Below, piece after piece: positions 1 to 13,007 of a DNA stretch of 64,000 nt. The stretch's first letter is position 1. Each line of letters opens with the position of its first letter. Location: contig NC_091272.1 in the NCBI RefSeq assembly GCF_042100115.1, positions 3,844,001 to 3,908,000 of the forward strand, in the 5' to 3' direction. A program made the translations under genes and the position numbers. Origin of the DNA: Alternaria dauci (Eukaryota > Ascomycota > Dothideomycetes > Pleosporales > Pleosporaceae). The notes beneath the pieces were generated by a model that was not told where the DNA came from, did not search any database, and saw only the letters and a list, made by a program, of their open reading frames with translations.

Positions 1-1567
1 CGAAGAGGACGAAATGGATGTAGATGGGAACAGTCTCCTGGGCAGTGTGCTGGACCCCACAGAGCCGAGTCCCTTCAATAAGCCTACTTCAGCTCAGAAA
101 GAGAAGTTAACGCCGTCGGTCATCTACAGCAACCTTGCGCCGGGTCGTGAGCTTGATCTACTCAAGACAATCGTCATGGACCGTATTACTGGCAAACGTC
201 CTTCGCCTCTGGTTGGGTTGGACGACGAGTACAACTCCGTGTACCAACTCGTCGAACAGACCATCACCGCTGGTGAAGGCAACTCAATGCTTGTCATTGG
301 AGCTCGAGGCAGTGGAAAGACGGCGCTCGTGAACAAAGTCCTCTCTGAGGTCTCGAAAGATAACGGTGGCCAATACCATGTCGTCCGACTTAATGGCTTC
401 ATCCACACAGACGATAAGATAGCACTGCGGGAAATCTGGCGTCAGTTGGGCAAAGAGATGGATATCGAAGAGGATGGGAGCGGACCAGGGAAAAACTACG
501 CAGACACCTTGGCAACGCTGCTCGCTCTACTTTCGCACCCTTCGGAACAGACTGGCGAAGTGACTGACGAGGTCGCCAAAGCTGTCGTCTTCGTAATGGA
601 CGAGTTTGATCTCTTCGCTCAACACCCTCGCCAGACGTTGCTCTACAATCTCTTCGACATTGCACAATCACGAAAAGCGCCCATTGCGGTGTTGGGACTA
701 ACGACACGCATCGACGTAACTAACAGTCTCGAGAAGCGAGTCAAGAGTCGCTTCAGCCATCGCTATGTGCATCTCAGGCTAGCGACGACTTTTACTGCGT
801 TCCAGGAAACATGCAAGGCCTGTTTGTCGATACATCCAGAGCAACTGAGCGTCGAGGAGAGAGGCATACTAGAAGGTGGTACCAAGAGTGCACCGGCAAA
901 GAAGGCAAAGAAGAGCGACGCGAAACAAGATGCGCTATCACAATGGAACGCCAACATTTCCGTAAGTCCATCAACAGCTCTCCACTGCCATGTCACGATC
1001 AAGCTGACAGTCTACTAGGAACTCTTCTCATCGCGCGCGTTTCTGACCCAGCACCTTGCGCCGTCCTTCTACCTCACGAAATCCGTCCCACAAATCCTAA
1101 CCTCTTTTCTCCTTCCCACCGCGACACTTTCTCCCACCACACCCTTCCAGCCCACCAACCTACTCAACTCTCCAGACTCCAAGCTATCCCTCATTCCCTC
1201 ACTTTCACAGCTATCTCTCTCCCTTCTCATCGCCGCTGCAAGGCTGGACATCATCCACGACTCCGACACATGCAACTTCAACATGGCCTACGACGAGTAC
1301 GTCACTCTCGCATCACGAGCCCGCATCCAGTCGGCCGCCGGCGGACTGAGTTCGAGCAGCGGCGCGAGTAAAGTCTGGGGCAAAGATGTAGCGAGACGGG
1401 AGTGGGAGGGTCTTGTAGACCTAGGTCTGATTATGCCGGTTATACAAGGTCAGGTCGGCGCGTTTGGCATGGTGAGGTGCGATGTTGCTTTGGAAGAGGT
1501 GGGCGAGGTGTTGAAGGGGATCAAGGGTGGTGATAAGGGCTTGGAGAGGTGGTGTCGGAGTATATGA
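1..1567 (+). CDS. ORC4: Origin recognition complex subunit 4 (5' end missing)
   Basis: AAA+ ATPase subunit of the nuclear origin recognition complex, which binds replication origins and helps load the MCM helicase. The frame is open to the left edge of the window, so the true start lies outside; the first visible Met codon is at 14. Two exons: up to 961 and 1019-1567, joined in phase 0 across a 57-nt intron (GTAAGT...CTAG). The Walker A motif GARGSGKT lies near visible residue 95 and the Walker B motif VVFVMDEFDLF near residue 190, followed by sensor-1-like VLGLTTR. The second exon carries the C-terminal winged-helix-like part (REWEGLVDLGLI). The visible protein is about 500 residues, typical of fungal ORC4 lacking part of its N-terminus. 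It is transcribed toward the esterase gene that follows. Confidence 0.93.
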
Positions 1568-1954
1568 GTTGGTTGGGTTGTTGTTATTGGATATGAGGAG
1601 CGGTTCCGGCTCTAGCTGGATTGTTGTTAGCATAACATGGCATAGCACAGCATAGCATAGCATAGCGCTTGTGACGAGTGCTCACTTACGACAGCACTCA
1701 TCTCCTCATTGTGAAGTATATGACGCGAAGATTGTCTCATTTCAGGGCGCGTTGACCATTCGAATGATGCAGTGGATTTGCAGGTGCAAAGATTAGGAAA
1801 TAGCAAGGGATTGCATGACGAAAACTGCGATATGGGACGACATTATTCTGGAGAGAGAGAACATAACGGTGCATGACTTTCGTAACATAGATGTATCATA
1901 TCCTCGTATCAACATGAGATTTTCATCTCCTTACAACTCCCATCACATCATATC
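1568..1954. other. Convergent intergenic region ORC4 / esterase
   Basis: Shared 3' region of two converging genes. It holds a short run of CATAG/GCATA units around 1640-1666 and no open frame that looks coding. Confidence 0.6.
1640..1666. repeat. Short GCATA tandem repeat
   Basis: A few copies of a 5-nt unit (catag) with one variant unit, in the 3' region of ORC4. Probably neutral low-complexity DNA. Confidence 0.5.
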
Positions 1955-3074
1955 CTAACAGCCCCAGTACTCGGCCCACTTACTCTTTCCTGCAAGGACT
2001 CCCACAAACTCCCTCGCAACGATCCTGCTTGTTTGCTCACTGGGATGCAGCGGATCGTACCACATGAAGCTATCCGGGCTATCCGTACTCGTACAATTAC
2101 TTCCCTGCGCATCGCACAGACGCTCCACACCCTTGACGTTAAGCGGCGCCCCCGTTCCGTTTAAATAGCTCGCAGGGTTGTTGTATATGTCCGTCATAAG
2201 CGCGTTCACGTCGAAATTAGCGACATTCGCATCTTCCCAGAGTTCGTTGACTTTGGCTTCAAAGGGTGTGCGGTACTTGTAGACTTGGTTGAGTGCCGCG
2301 ACAGTGTTCTGCATGCGGCCGTGGACTTCGGTCAGGTTCTTGCCAGGGAGATCGGGATAGTATTGTGTTGCTTGCAGGCCCCCGTCTTGAGGCTGCTGGT
2401 ACTGAGGGAGGAGCTCGAGTGGAGCGAGGTTCATGATAACAAAGTTGCGACCTCCATTCTCGTAGAGGCGTGTGATTTGGTCGTAAACACAGTCTATGTA
2501 GTCTGCGACAGTCTTGCCCGGGACTTGACTGTCCGTCAAAAATGCACCGTTTCCAAGGTCATTTGTTCCGATCCAGATGGCATACACGGTTGTGGAGGCT
2601 TTTCCGGTGAAGAATTTGGTGCCATTCGCGTTGCTGGCTTTGGAGTCTGCGATGAAGGCAGGCACTTCGTATCCAGCGATATCCGGGAAGGGTGCATCTA
2701 TAGCAGAGAAGTGGCGTGGAGATACTTCGTTGGAGCACACAGCTCCTGAAACGGCGTAGTTGTAGAGATTCGTCTTAGAGTAGATGCTAGCGTAACGAGC
2801 CCAAGAGAGGCCACCCGAAGCAGTGGCTAGACCCTAGGTATTCTTAGCAAGAGGTAGAAAGTTGTGCTCATGTCCGGCTTACCACCGGCTGCTGCCATGC
2901 CACAGGAGGCGCGGAACCGTTGTTGTTGATGAAGTATCCAAGTCGATTCTCGTCCGTGTAGCTGTCACCGAATGTCACCAAAGTCTTGAACTTCCCGTCG
3001 CGCCAACCCCCTGCAACTCCACCAGTAATTGCTAAACTGGCGACAAGCAATCGAATTGACCAAGAAGACATCAT
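1955..3074 (-). CDS. Secreted GDSL/SGNH esterase (CE16-like acetylesterase)
   Basis: Two exons, 3074-2883 and 2833-1955, with a 48-nt intron (GTAAGC...CCTAG) in phase 0; predicted protein 356 aa. The N-terminus is a signal peptide (about residues 1-22), so the enzyme is secreted. SGNH-hydrolase blocks are visible: VTFGDSYTDENR with the nucleophile Ser in block I, IWIGTNDLGNG in block III, and WYDPLHPSEQT with the catalytic Asp and His near the C-terminus. Length and motif spacing fit fungal carbohydrate esterase family 16 acetylesterases, which remove acetyl groups from hemicellulose oligosaccharides. Substrate is inferred from the family only; it could instead be a general GDSL lipase. A TATATA element lies about 125 nt upstream of the start. 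Confidence 0.88.
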
Positions 3075-5477
3075 GGTAATATTGCCCAGTTGCCGGTAAT
3101 TACATGTGCGCCGAGAGCTACGCGTGTACTTATACCACTAAGTTTGCAGAGGCCGGCGGGACGTATCCAGAGCACTAGTCATTCCTTTCCGCCGATATAT
3201 AAGGCTCATCCAGGACGGCAGATATTCCATGGTCAATTGCAGCTGGTACGCGGGGAAATTGGTGACGCCAGCCCGGTTGCACATGGGAAATGATGTCGGT
3301 CGCGGGAGCTATACGCTTTGTGGGTGTGGTTGGTAGGGAATCAGCCTAAAAGGACTGCGCGTTGCGCAGCTCGATCGACTGCTGCGGTCGATGAACCGGA
3401 GATTGAAAGCTGCACCAATAGCAAGCACTTCTACACATCAACATCAAAAACTCGCGTTCAGTGTTGTTCTTGTGCTGTAGCTATTGCAACTCAGAGCTCA
3501 GAGCTTGCCATGCCGAGTTGGCATTTTCGATTTACGCAGCTGATGATGGTGGTTCGTGGGACTGCTGCAGCATTGCGTGATGCATAGATCCAACACTCGA
3601 CTTGTGGGTCGGGCGCAAAGTTAATGTGAAGAGGTACGATGACGTCGTCGTTGCTTCGGAGGTTGGCAATGTTCTGGAGTGAGTGATGGTATCGGGAAAC
3701 TACCGAGATGTGCTGACTGTGGCTCCCAACCGAGGTCTGGAATCCAACAGAAACCTGGGCGCGTATCCCGGGATCGCAGCCATGCATCAGAGTATCAACC
3801 CGCACGCGCAAGGCTGTTATGCTGTCTGCCGTTAAACCACTTCGGACGGCTTGCGGCGGTACTGTAAGCGCTATCCAATCTCACAATTCCTGGTTCAACC
3901 CCACGGGAACAAGTACCCGGGGGGCAACGAAGAGAACACTCATTCTACGCTCTGTAGATGGTAACCGATTACATGCTGTTCTCTCTATATGCTTCCTCCA
4001 ATGATGAGGCGTTGTAGATTTCTTTTTCGGTGACCGATGAAGCTTATCGCCAGGATGTTGAAATCGCAGACCGGACGCAAATCGAACACTTTGACAAGAC
4101 AATGTTGTGCACGCCAATACCAAAGTGTCTCGTTACGAAGCCGTTAGTTCAACGTGGGCTCCCTGACGATATCCGCTTCCCCGGTGCACGCGTCTTGGGT
4201 AGGTCAACGCTGGTGGATACTGCTAACTGGATTGGACCAAGGCACTCGATAGTCCAACGTCAATCTGCGGTAGTGCTTCAGAAAACTACTGCAGGCTGGG
4301 CTAGTAGTCAGAGGGAACAAAGGTTGCCTGTAGTGAAGGCTTCGGCATGCCGAGTTTTGACCGGGTAGAGATGAACCAATGCCGAAGGAGTGGTATCCTG
4401 CTGTTCAGTCTCAAAGGCGTTCACGTCTAGCCAGAGAAGCACCCCATCACAGCGCATATTTCGGTACCAGACTGTCGGGGAAATTGACCTGAGGCCAAGC
4501 AAACCTACCGAATAGACCCCGGCCCCATTGGGGAGATTGTGTTTGTGGTTCATGGGCCCCGATTTGTGGAGTGAAGACGCCATGTCGAAGGTTGACGTAG
4601 GTGGTCTTGACCATGGCTCCTTCCTTAAATCGAACAAACACTCTTCAGGGCCACTAGCGTTCCATAGCCTGTGTCTTGTCGCCCCACCTTCCCTTGTCAT
4701 CTGTTTGACCCTCTCTCCCTCTTGAATTCTCATCCTCGGCACCGTCTTTGTAGGCGCACAGCAGCACTACAGTGTCATCGCTTCACCGACATTGTGCATA
4801 TCACTTGTCGGCTTTCACCCACTACAGCCTCTCCAGCAAACCCTTATCGCGCTCGAACCAGGTGATACGCCAGCCTGAAGACATACTTGAGCATGCCACA
4901 AACACACGCTCGCCTTCGATGAGCTACCGTTACCGATCTGCTGCTTACATGATACAGTGATGCCTCCACTCTCATTGAAGCGAGGCCTGTTGTGGTCAGC
5001 TTAACCTGCTTACCCGGCGGTTGTTGCAAGCATGAGCTTAGTCTGCTTAAAACTGGCAAGCTCAGAAGACAGGAAGGCTGCTGTCAGGCCCGTTACCATG
5101 GACCTTCGTAAGTGCATATGCGAGGGCCAGGAGGACATACGAATTCCTTATCTGCCTGGCCGGGTTCCGAGCATTTGGAGATAGCTTGTTAATATCTACT
5201 GGACACGAAGCCGTGCAGACTGCCCTGCTTTCATTACAAAGCTCTGACAGCTACAGGAAGATGTCCTCGCTCCCCACTATATCAAAGCATGCCACTCCAC
5301 CTCACGCAACCGCGACCGCGACCTATGCACCCGTGCATCTTGAAGGACCCATAGCGCAATGCAACGCCTACATCGACGTCAACACGTGCATGCCGCATTA
5401 CCGAGTGCTTTTTCGACCCGTGACGACATATCTGGAAGCGGATTAGCTACACGCCACCAATTAGGACAAGTCGTCAT
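3075..5477. other. Gene-poor region, no recognised gene
   Basis: About 2.4 kb between the esterase promoter and the methyltransferase 3' end. Only short overlapping frames on both strands (up to 144 codons at 4308-4742, minus). None has a recognisable domain, and I could not join any by plausible introns. Base composition is not visibly AT-rich, so it does not look like a RIP-degraded transposon. Confidence 0.5.
3196..3204 (-). promoter_or_regulatory. TATA-like element upstream of esterase
   Basis: TATATAAGG on the plus strand (the TATATA core reads the same on both strands), about 125 nt upstream of the esterase start codon. Position and sequence fit a fungal TATA box; no experimental support. 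Confidence 0.35.
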
Positions 5478-6751
5478 TTACATCTCGATATATAGTTTCA
5501 GGTTCACATCCTGGAGCTCTTTACGGACTTCTTCCATCAGGGAGTCAAATTCTGCGGTTGTAAAATGAAGAGTCGATGTAAACGGCCATAACCCGAGAGA
5601 CTCAAGCAGGTCACCGATCATCTGGACGCGTGAGCGTGCGGCCAGCAGAACTCCATCTACTACAATAAGGACGTACGTACTGCGACAGAATCTCGACCGA
5701 GGCTGGCTTGGGTAGGATCTATACAAGACTTCTCAGCACTGTTGTGGAGCAGAGCATAGGTCTGGGAATGGCGGAACACGACTGGCCGCAGTGAAAGACA
5801 AGATACGGGACACATTAAAGAGGCTTTACCTGAGGACCAACCACCGATGTGTAGCTGCACCACATCTACGTCAACATCTCGGTAGCTATTATCGAGCAAC
5901 AGCTGCTTCAACCGACGACCTATCCTTGGGTCACGATTCATGCTTGCCATCGTACTCTGGTATGACTGCCACCATCTTCGTACGGCAGACTGTTCCGTGA
6001 GACTTCCATTATGAGATTGAACAATGGGCAGGAACTCCATCATCTGGACCCAACCGGATGGCTTCAGCAGCAATTTCATGTCTCTGATATACCGGGACCA
6101 TCTTTCTGTCTTTATACCCGGAAACACAAATCGCGAGTGAATGAGGTCGTAATGGTTCGATTGGAATAGTTCGGGGTCGCGAAGAGGGTCGTTGAGGTTA
6201 TGGCAGATCTGCATTTGTGTGTTCGAAGTCAGAGTATGTCTCGCACGCAATTCGTACATGGATGTCACTGACCAGATCTAAGTTTTCGGGTTGATCTGGG
6301 AGATCCCTAGAAATAGGAGCTCGGCTCAGTTTTCGTTCGTGGGTGGACTCCAGACATGGCCTCTACTCACATAGGAAATATGTCGATGGCAGTTACCTGG
6401 GAACGTTAACATCTCCCCAGTAGTACGCGGTCATTGCCAGCGCCAGTCTCTTAACTTGTGCATATGGTATGATCAAGTACACACCTCGCAGTCCTCAAAT
6501 TCTTCAGCGCATTGGACAGCCCATTCCCCGTTGCCGTAGCCGCATTCCAAAATTGCAGAGGGATTTTCCACTGGTACTCTGGAGGAGAACAATCCGTCGT
6601 CGAAGATTCTAGCTACAAGGCGATGTTGAGCGGTCAATCTGCTCTCTTCGCGGTCGTCGATGGCTACAGGTGCGAAGTAGATTCTCTCGTCGAGGGAAAT
6701 CCTTTGGAAAACTCGGCCGTGGACGCTGACTCTCTCTGAATCGTCACTCAT
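5478..6751 (-). CDS. LaeA-like SAM-dependent methyltransferase
   Basis: A class I methyltransferase of the large fungal LaeA/TAM family, many of which influence secondary metabolism; the substrate is unknown. Start MSDDSERV at 6751. Conserved blocks: ILECGYGNGEWAVQCAEE (SAM-binding motif I, about residues 68-85), TAIDIFPM (motif II region), NHYDLIHSRFVFPG, and LLLKPSGWVQMMEF. The C-terminus SLGLWPFTSTLHF...LKLYIEM is typical of the family. My preferred model has six exons: 6751-6485, 6396-6371, 6306-6273, 6208-5830, 5781-5681, 5621-5478 (316 aa). The first four are well supported; the last two introns could instead be one longer intron. It stands alone in a gene-poor stretch. It is not necessarily LaeA itself. 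Confidence 0.8.
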
Positions 6752-9700
6752 TGCGATTTGGGTCTCTGAAAAGAGATTCGTGACTTAGGAGCACCTGACA
6801 ACAGCTTGCAGTCAACACCACCGACGAGAAACGACTACGCTAGATTGGATATGGCAAGTGACAGGGATGGCTCAAACCTCAAAATGATCACAAAGAACAG
6901 CAAGGCGCTGTAAACCTCGCGATCTGAGGATTGCTGTTAGCTGACGACGGCTCGGCAAAGGCGCAAAATTGTCCGATATCGTGGCGAAGAGAAACGTCAC
7001 TAAAGCATGCTGACGAAGTCGCCGCGAGTTTTGGAACACAGATATCACAGCCTGGACATCTTCCATCCCCACGGAGTCAAGCGCTATCTCTTCAGCTTGC
7101 TGTTAGACATTAGGACGGTCCCCAGAATCCGGTGACATGTGTAGCTCAGAAGGCTACTGGCCAGAGAGGACCAGGTCCGTTGTGGGACGCAGAATGATGA
7201 GCAGATCGTTTTACCGCTTCCATTCCAACCTCCTAGACGCTAGTAATCGGATCAGAATGAGGCGTGCTGCCACCAAGGACAAGCAATCGGGGGTCTATCG
7301 CTTCAAAAAGTAGGGCTTGTTCAAAGACTCTTCCACAATCACACGGCCGTGAGCCATCGCTGCAGACTCGCATCCCACAGACCACAATCCCCGACACACC
7401 GGCATCTGAGGTACATACCCTAAAGTAGGTCGAAACAAGATAAGACACACACACAGCAGCTCTGCGTGTCTAGGTCTGCTTCTCCAACCTCTCGTTTTAG
7501 GCAGACCTCTCATCGGAAGAATTTCCGCCCGCACAGTCTGCAATTTGCCATGAAAACAGGTGTTACTTACGCTAGTGTACAAATCCGGCCGTTAATGAGC
7601 ACGTGCTGCATGGTATGCATCGGGTGGGCGGATAGCCCCGCTGACAGTCTCCTCGAAAACGACACCGCTGACATGGCCTCGGGATGAGGGCAGGTCTATG
7701 GATAGCCACGTCACGACGTCATTCCTGTGGCTGCTGGGAATATGCAATGTACTCGGATGTGGCACCTAAGAGGCACTCGTCATCGCCTCAGCATTCAGAC
7801 TACTTCACGGTTACAAAAATTGGTGCTGTGACTGCGCTGCCCTGTGCGTCGTTGATCCATGAATCTTAACACCAGAACTACCGGTTAGCAAAGACGCGCC
7901 TAGTGTAGCTTGCGCTCGGCCTGCTACATATAGCCAGGAAGGATGCGGCCCATTATTCTCCGAGCTTTTGACGTAAGGTCGACAACTTCACACTCGTCGC
8001 CGAGACTCCTGCGAGCAACACGGCCAATTGGTGCTCTTGTATCACTTTCCCTGTGTATCCGGCGGACCTAAGGGAAAATATGTGCAAGATAGGCGAAGAT
8101 GCGCAGGTTGGATGTATGGGCCAACGCCACACATGCGGGTTGTTCTCCGATGAAGAATATGTAGTCTGTTGGCATTACATTTGGTGTCAGACTAAGCAGC
8201 GTCGTCCACGGCAGAGCGTTGCAAAGAAACCCAGCGACGGCCTTTGGGCTGCAAGTTTTATCAAGCCTCTCAAGACGCAATTGACCCTGAACAAGAAAAA
8301 GTATATCACATCTGCGCCGGATCAAGGAAATAAGATGACAGTACGTGTGGGTTATATCGACTTGCATTTGTAAGTGTTCGGTACCCGCAATTGTGCATCC
8401 ACGAACCCACTCCCACAATCATTCGTGCTGGTATCACGACGACCTCGGGACAATCACCTCAAGCCGCCTCGCAAATTTTCTCTCACCCTTGTGGCAAGCA
8501 GAATTATGGCATAACACCTACTGTGATCAACCAAAGAGCGGAACGATATCCAGGAACTACACAGCAAAAGTTTCTGTTCTCTGATGGTCCGCACCAACAG
8601 ATCATTGCTCGTGCCCGCTAAAGGGACTCTAGAGCAACTGTTCCGGCCAGAAGGATCGTCATCTAGTACACCTGAGCTCTACAGTCTATTACAGCGTAGG
8701 AAAACTCTGACTTCTGCTTCACCCTGAGACACCCATCATGTGGTGACCGGCGCGACGTCGGCCATGATAGCTTCCGGCACACTATGCCTATCCCGATACC
8801 TTTCCTCTCTCCCCATACCCAAACTCCATGTTTTCTCCTCTTTGATCCGCGGCAGGAACAGGATACAGTCTATGATAGGCGCATTGCAGAGGACTTTGAG
8901 GCTCGGTAAGGTAGGTACGCGAATGTTGAAGGCGGTCAAAGCCGTCAACGGGCCGAACCGCGCATGATGAGCGTATACAGCGTGCAGGACTGGTTTCCTG
9001 TCCGCTCCGGACGAAAGCGCTGTGAAGTCATTGGCTATGGGCAAGCAAATTGGTGGACAAGAAGCGGTGACGATGAGGGTCTGGGCCGGCGTTGTCCTCG
9101 GCATGGCGCAGATAGCGATAGAGCTAGAATCATCCTGGTGCAGTATCGTGTTTGCAAAGGATCGATGATGCCATCAACCATGCATGGATGGGCAGTGACT
9201 TTCGGGCAGGGCACATTTAACATTGCTGGCTTGGTGCACTGAAACATGTTGATCCTTAAAAAAAAAGTCCAAGCCTAGGTGTGGCTGCTTTCAGCCACAA
9301 AGTTCAGTAAACTTGGCGAACTGTAAGTCTGCTGATTCTCGTGACGCAGACTGGCGAGCGCCCAGAGGTAGAGGCTCCGATATAGTAATCGGGGCACGCC
9401 GTTTCCTCCAAAGGCGTGGTTTGGGGTCTACATGTCGGCCAGCTTGCTGATGATAAGTATCAATCAGACAAACAGTACGTTGCACTGTACCTTTTGGCTG
9501 TAGCAAAAGGCCAAAAAATCAATAGAGCACTTGGTCTTCTTCTGTTGCGCCTCCACATGGCGATGATGGCCAGGACGCGTACGGTACGTGTTTCGGGCCT
9601 GGGACGGTGGTATTGACAGCCCCACATCAGCTCAGCACTGTTCATCCACCACCTCTCCACCACCTCTCTATAGCCTCTCCATAGCCAAGGCTAAACGAAC

Positions 9701-10142
9701 CGGGCAACTGTGCATGAGGTTGCGCACAATCTGGTCATTGTCACATGATGCCCCAGACTTTCCCACGAGGAGGAGAAGATGGGGTGCTGGAGACATGTGA
9801 AAGGGTGCAGTGCACGGTGCACGGTGCGCAGATCCCCACACATGACCAACTGCCGTCGGGGCCGAGGTAAATCGTCATTGTCAACAGCTCGGCTGCTTTC
9901 ATGAGACACGTCCGGGTCAGATCGAGAATGACCTTAGTCTGAACATCTCTCACACTGCAAGCCACCTATTCTCTCTTCCTCACTCTTCACATCCTGCACT
10001 TTACCATCGTGGGATCTTTGCTGATACCCATTTGACATTTGACACTCTTGTTGCTTGCTTGTATTGGACATTCCTCAAGCGCAACTTCTCTCCGCCAACA
10101 AACCAAGGGGCAGCCTCATCACAAAAGCGAACCATACACATC
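6752..10142. other. Gene-poor region, no recognised gene
   Basis: About 3.4 kb upstream of the methyltransferase and of FOX2. It contains only short frames (for example 7295-7582 minus, 8068-8418 minus, 8053-8373 plus and 8736-9104 minus, 95-122 codons) without motifs I recognise. The last few hundred bases are pyrimidine-rich and presumably the FOX2 promoter and 5' UTR. It may hold decayed genes, non-coding transcripts or a fast-evolving gene I cannot recognise. Confidence 0.45.
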
Positions 10143-13007
10143 ATGGCTGCGCAGGAGCTGCGATACGATGGCCAGACCGTTGTGGTAACGGGTGCTGGCG
10201 GTGGTCTGGGCCGCGAATATGCCGTCTTCTATGGCAGCCGCGGCGCGAACGTCGTTGTAAACGACCTGGGCGCAAGCTTCAAGGGCGAAGGACAGGGCTC
10301 GGCAGTACGTGTTTTCAGTCCAGATACCATTTCTCTGTTGCTAACCCCATGACAGGCTGCAGACAAGGTCGTCGATGAGATTCGCTCCGCCGGCGGCAAG
10401 GCGGTCGCCAACTACGATTCGGTCGAGAACGGAGAGGCCATCATCAAGACGGCCATCGACACATTTGGACGTATTGACATCCTCATCAACAACGCCGGCA
10501 TCTTGCGCGATGTCAGCTTCAAGAACATGAAGCAGGCAGATTGGGATCTAATCTACCGTGTCCACGTCTACGGAGCCTACAAGTGCGCACATGCTGCATG
10601 GCCCTACTTCAGGAAACAGAAGTACGGAAGGTTGATCAGCACCGCATCTGCTGCGGGTCTTTTCGGATCCTTCGGACAGACAAACTACTCTGGTATGCAT
10701 ACATCTTCTGCGAGAACATGAACGTTTGCTGACCCCGACAGCCGCCAAACTCGCTCTTGTTGGCTTCACCGAGACGCTTGCCAAGGAGGGCTTGAAGTAC
10801 AACATCCTCTGCAATGTCATTGCCCCAATCGCCGCTAGCCGAATGACTGAAACCGTCATGCCTCCTGACGTCCTCGAGAAATTGAAGCCCGAATGGGTCG
10901 TTCCGCTCGTTGCCGTCCTCACACACAAATCCTCCACCGAGACGGGCTCCATCTTCGAGGCGGGCGCAGGCCACGTGGCTAAGCTGCGATGGGAACGAGC
11001 CACTGGTGCTCTGCTCAAGGCCGACGACACCCTTACACCCGAAGCTGTCGCTGCCAAGTGGAAGGATGTTGTCGACTTCTCCAAGCCTGAGCACCCGCAA
11101 GGTCCAGCCAACGCCCTCGAACTGCTTGAGAAGGCCAACCAACTGCCTTCCAACCCCCAGGGCGAGCCAATCGACTTCAAGGGCAAGGTTGCTCTTGTCA
11201 CTGGTGGAGGTGCTGGCTTGGGCCGCATCTACTGCTTGCAGCTGGCCAAGCGCGGTGCCAAGGTCGTTGTCAACGACCTCGTAAACCCCGACGACACTGT
11301 TCAGGAGATCCAGAAACTTGGTGGAGAGGCTGTTGGCAACAAGGGCGATGTACAGGACGGCGAGTCTGTTATCAAGACCGCGATTGAGAAGTACGGTCGC
11401 ATCGATATCCTGATTAACAACGCCGGAATTCTCCGCGACAAGGCATTCGCCAACATGACCGACGAGCAGTGGGACATCATTCACAAGGTTCACTTGTTCG
11501 GTACCTACTCCTGCACAAAGGCTGCATGGCCCTACATGCTCAAGCAGAAGTACGGCCGTATCCTCAACACCACCTCTACCAGCGGTATCTACGGCAACTT
11601 CGGCCAGGCAAACTACGCCTCAGCCAAGTGCGGTATCCTCGGTTTCTCAAAGTCCCTCGCGCTTGAGGGCAAGAAGAACAACATCTTTGTCAACACTGTT
11701 GCTCCCAACGCCGGCACCCAGATGACCCGCAGCATCCTGCCCGAGGAGGTTGTCCAGGCACTCAAGCCCGACTACAACGCCCCTCTGGTCATTCTGCTTG
11801 TCTCTGACAAAGCCCCTGAGCCAACTGGCGGCCTATATGAGATGGGTTCCGGATGGTTCGCGGCCACCAGGTGGCAACGTACTGGCGGTCACGGCTTCCC
11901 TGTGGACGTAAAGCTCACTCCTGAGGCTGTTCTTTCCCAATGGGAGCGCATCACCAACTTCGATGATGGCCGTGCTGACCACCCCTTCGACAACGCCAGC
12001 GGTGTCAAGTCCATCGTGGCCAACATGGAGAACACTAGCAAGAAGAACAAGAAGGAGAAGAAGCCCACAAAGAGTAACGAGGAGGTTCTTGAGGCTCAGA
12101 AGAAGGCTATTGCTACTCAATCCCAGGGCACGCCTTTCGAGTACACTGAGAGGGACGTCATTCTCTACAGTAAGTCTTGTCCATATCGTGAGATCAGCCT
12201 CGTAATTAACACATGCCAGACCTCGGAATTGGCGCCAAGCGCACTGACCTTCCTTTCGTCTACGAAGGCCACGAGGATTTCCAAGTAATCCCCACATTCG
12301 GTGTTGTACCACCTTTCAACGCTGAGCCCCCCTTCTCCTTTGATGAGATCGTCCCCAACTTCGACCCTCGTATGCTTCTCCACGGCGAGCAGTTCCTCGA
12401 AATCCGAAAGTTCCCTATCCCTACCGAAGCCAAGCTTGTCGCTGTGCCCAAGCTCGTCGAGGTTGTAGACAAGGGTGCCGCTGGACTGGTTGTATACGGT
12501 AGCACCACCAAGGATGCAAAGACTGGCGAGGAGATCTTCTACAACGAGAGCACAGTTTTCATCCGTGGCTCTGGCAACTTTGGTGGCCAGAAGAAGGGCG
12601 CTGACCGTGGGGCCGCCACAAAGGTTCACCAGCCACCAAAACGCGCACCAGACACTGTTGTTGAGGAGCGTACATCCGAGGAGCAGGCGGCTATCTACCG
12701 TCTCTCTGGCGACCTGAACCCACTCCACATCGACCCAGCTTTCAGCAAAGCTGGTGGTTTCCCAACACCGATTCTGCACGGTCTGTGCAGCTTTGGTATC
12801 TCGGGTAAGCACATTCTACAAACCTACGGTCCCTTCAAGAACATCAAGGTCAGGTTTGCGGGTGTTGTGCTGCCAGGTCAGACATTGATTACCGAGATGT
12901 GGAAGGTAGGGAACACAGTCTTGTTCCAGACCAAGGTTAAGGAGACGGGTAAGCTAGCCATCAGTGGGGCTGGTGCTGAGTTGATGGGCGGTGCTAGCAA
13001 GTTGTAG
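10143..13007 (+). CDS. FOX2: Peroxisomal multifunctional beta-oxidation enzyme
   Basis: Carries the second and third steps of peroxisomal fatty-acid beta-oxidation (2-enoyl-CoA hydratase 2 and (3R)-3-hydroxyacyl-CoA dehydrogenase). Four exons: 10143-10304, 10356-10692, 10742-12169, 12220-13007; 904 aa, the usual size. Two tandem short-chain dehydrogenase domains are visible, each with its own cofactor loop ([14 protein letters not shown] near residue 12 and [14 protein letters not shown] near 316), NNAG motif and active-site Tyr/Lys (NYSAAK, NYASAK). A lysine-rich linker leads to a C-terminal MaoC-type hydratase 2 domain with [12 protein letters not shown] and PTPILHG. The protein ends in SKL, a type 1 peroxisomal targeting signal. 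The start ATG at 10143 opens directly into the first SDR domain. It converges on the folate gene. Confidence 0.96.

Noticed and set aside
3890..3905. GGTTCAACCCC resembling a tRNA T-arm
   Set aside because: Only an imperfect T-stem and no cloverleaf could be drawn around it.
8736..9104. 122-codon minus-strand frame, possible small enzyme fragment
   Set aside because: Briefly looked like part of a racemase-type protein, but no motif could be confirmed and no flanking exons extend it.
10548..11493. Long antisense frames (226 and 285 codons) inside FOX2
   Set aside because: Shadows of the strongly biased FOX2 coding strand, which is fully explained by conserved SDR domains.
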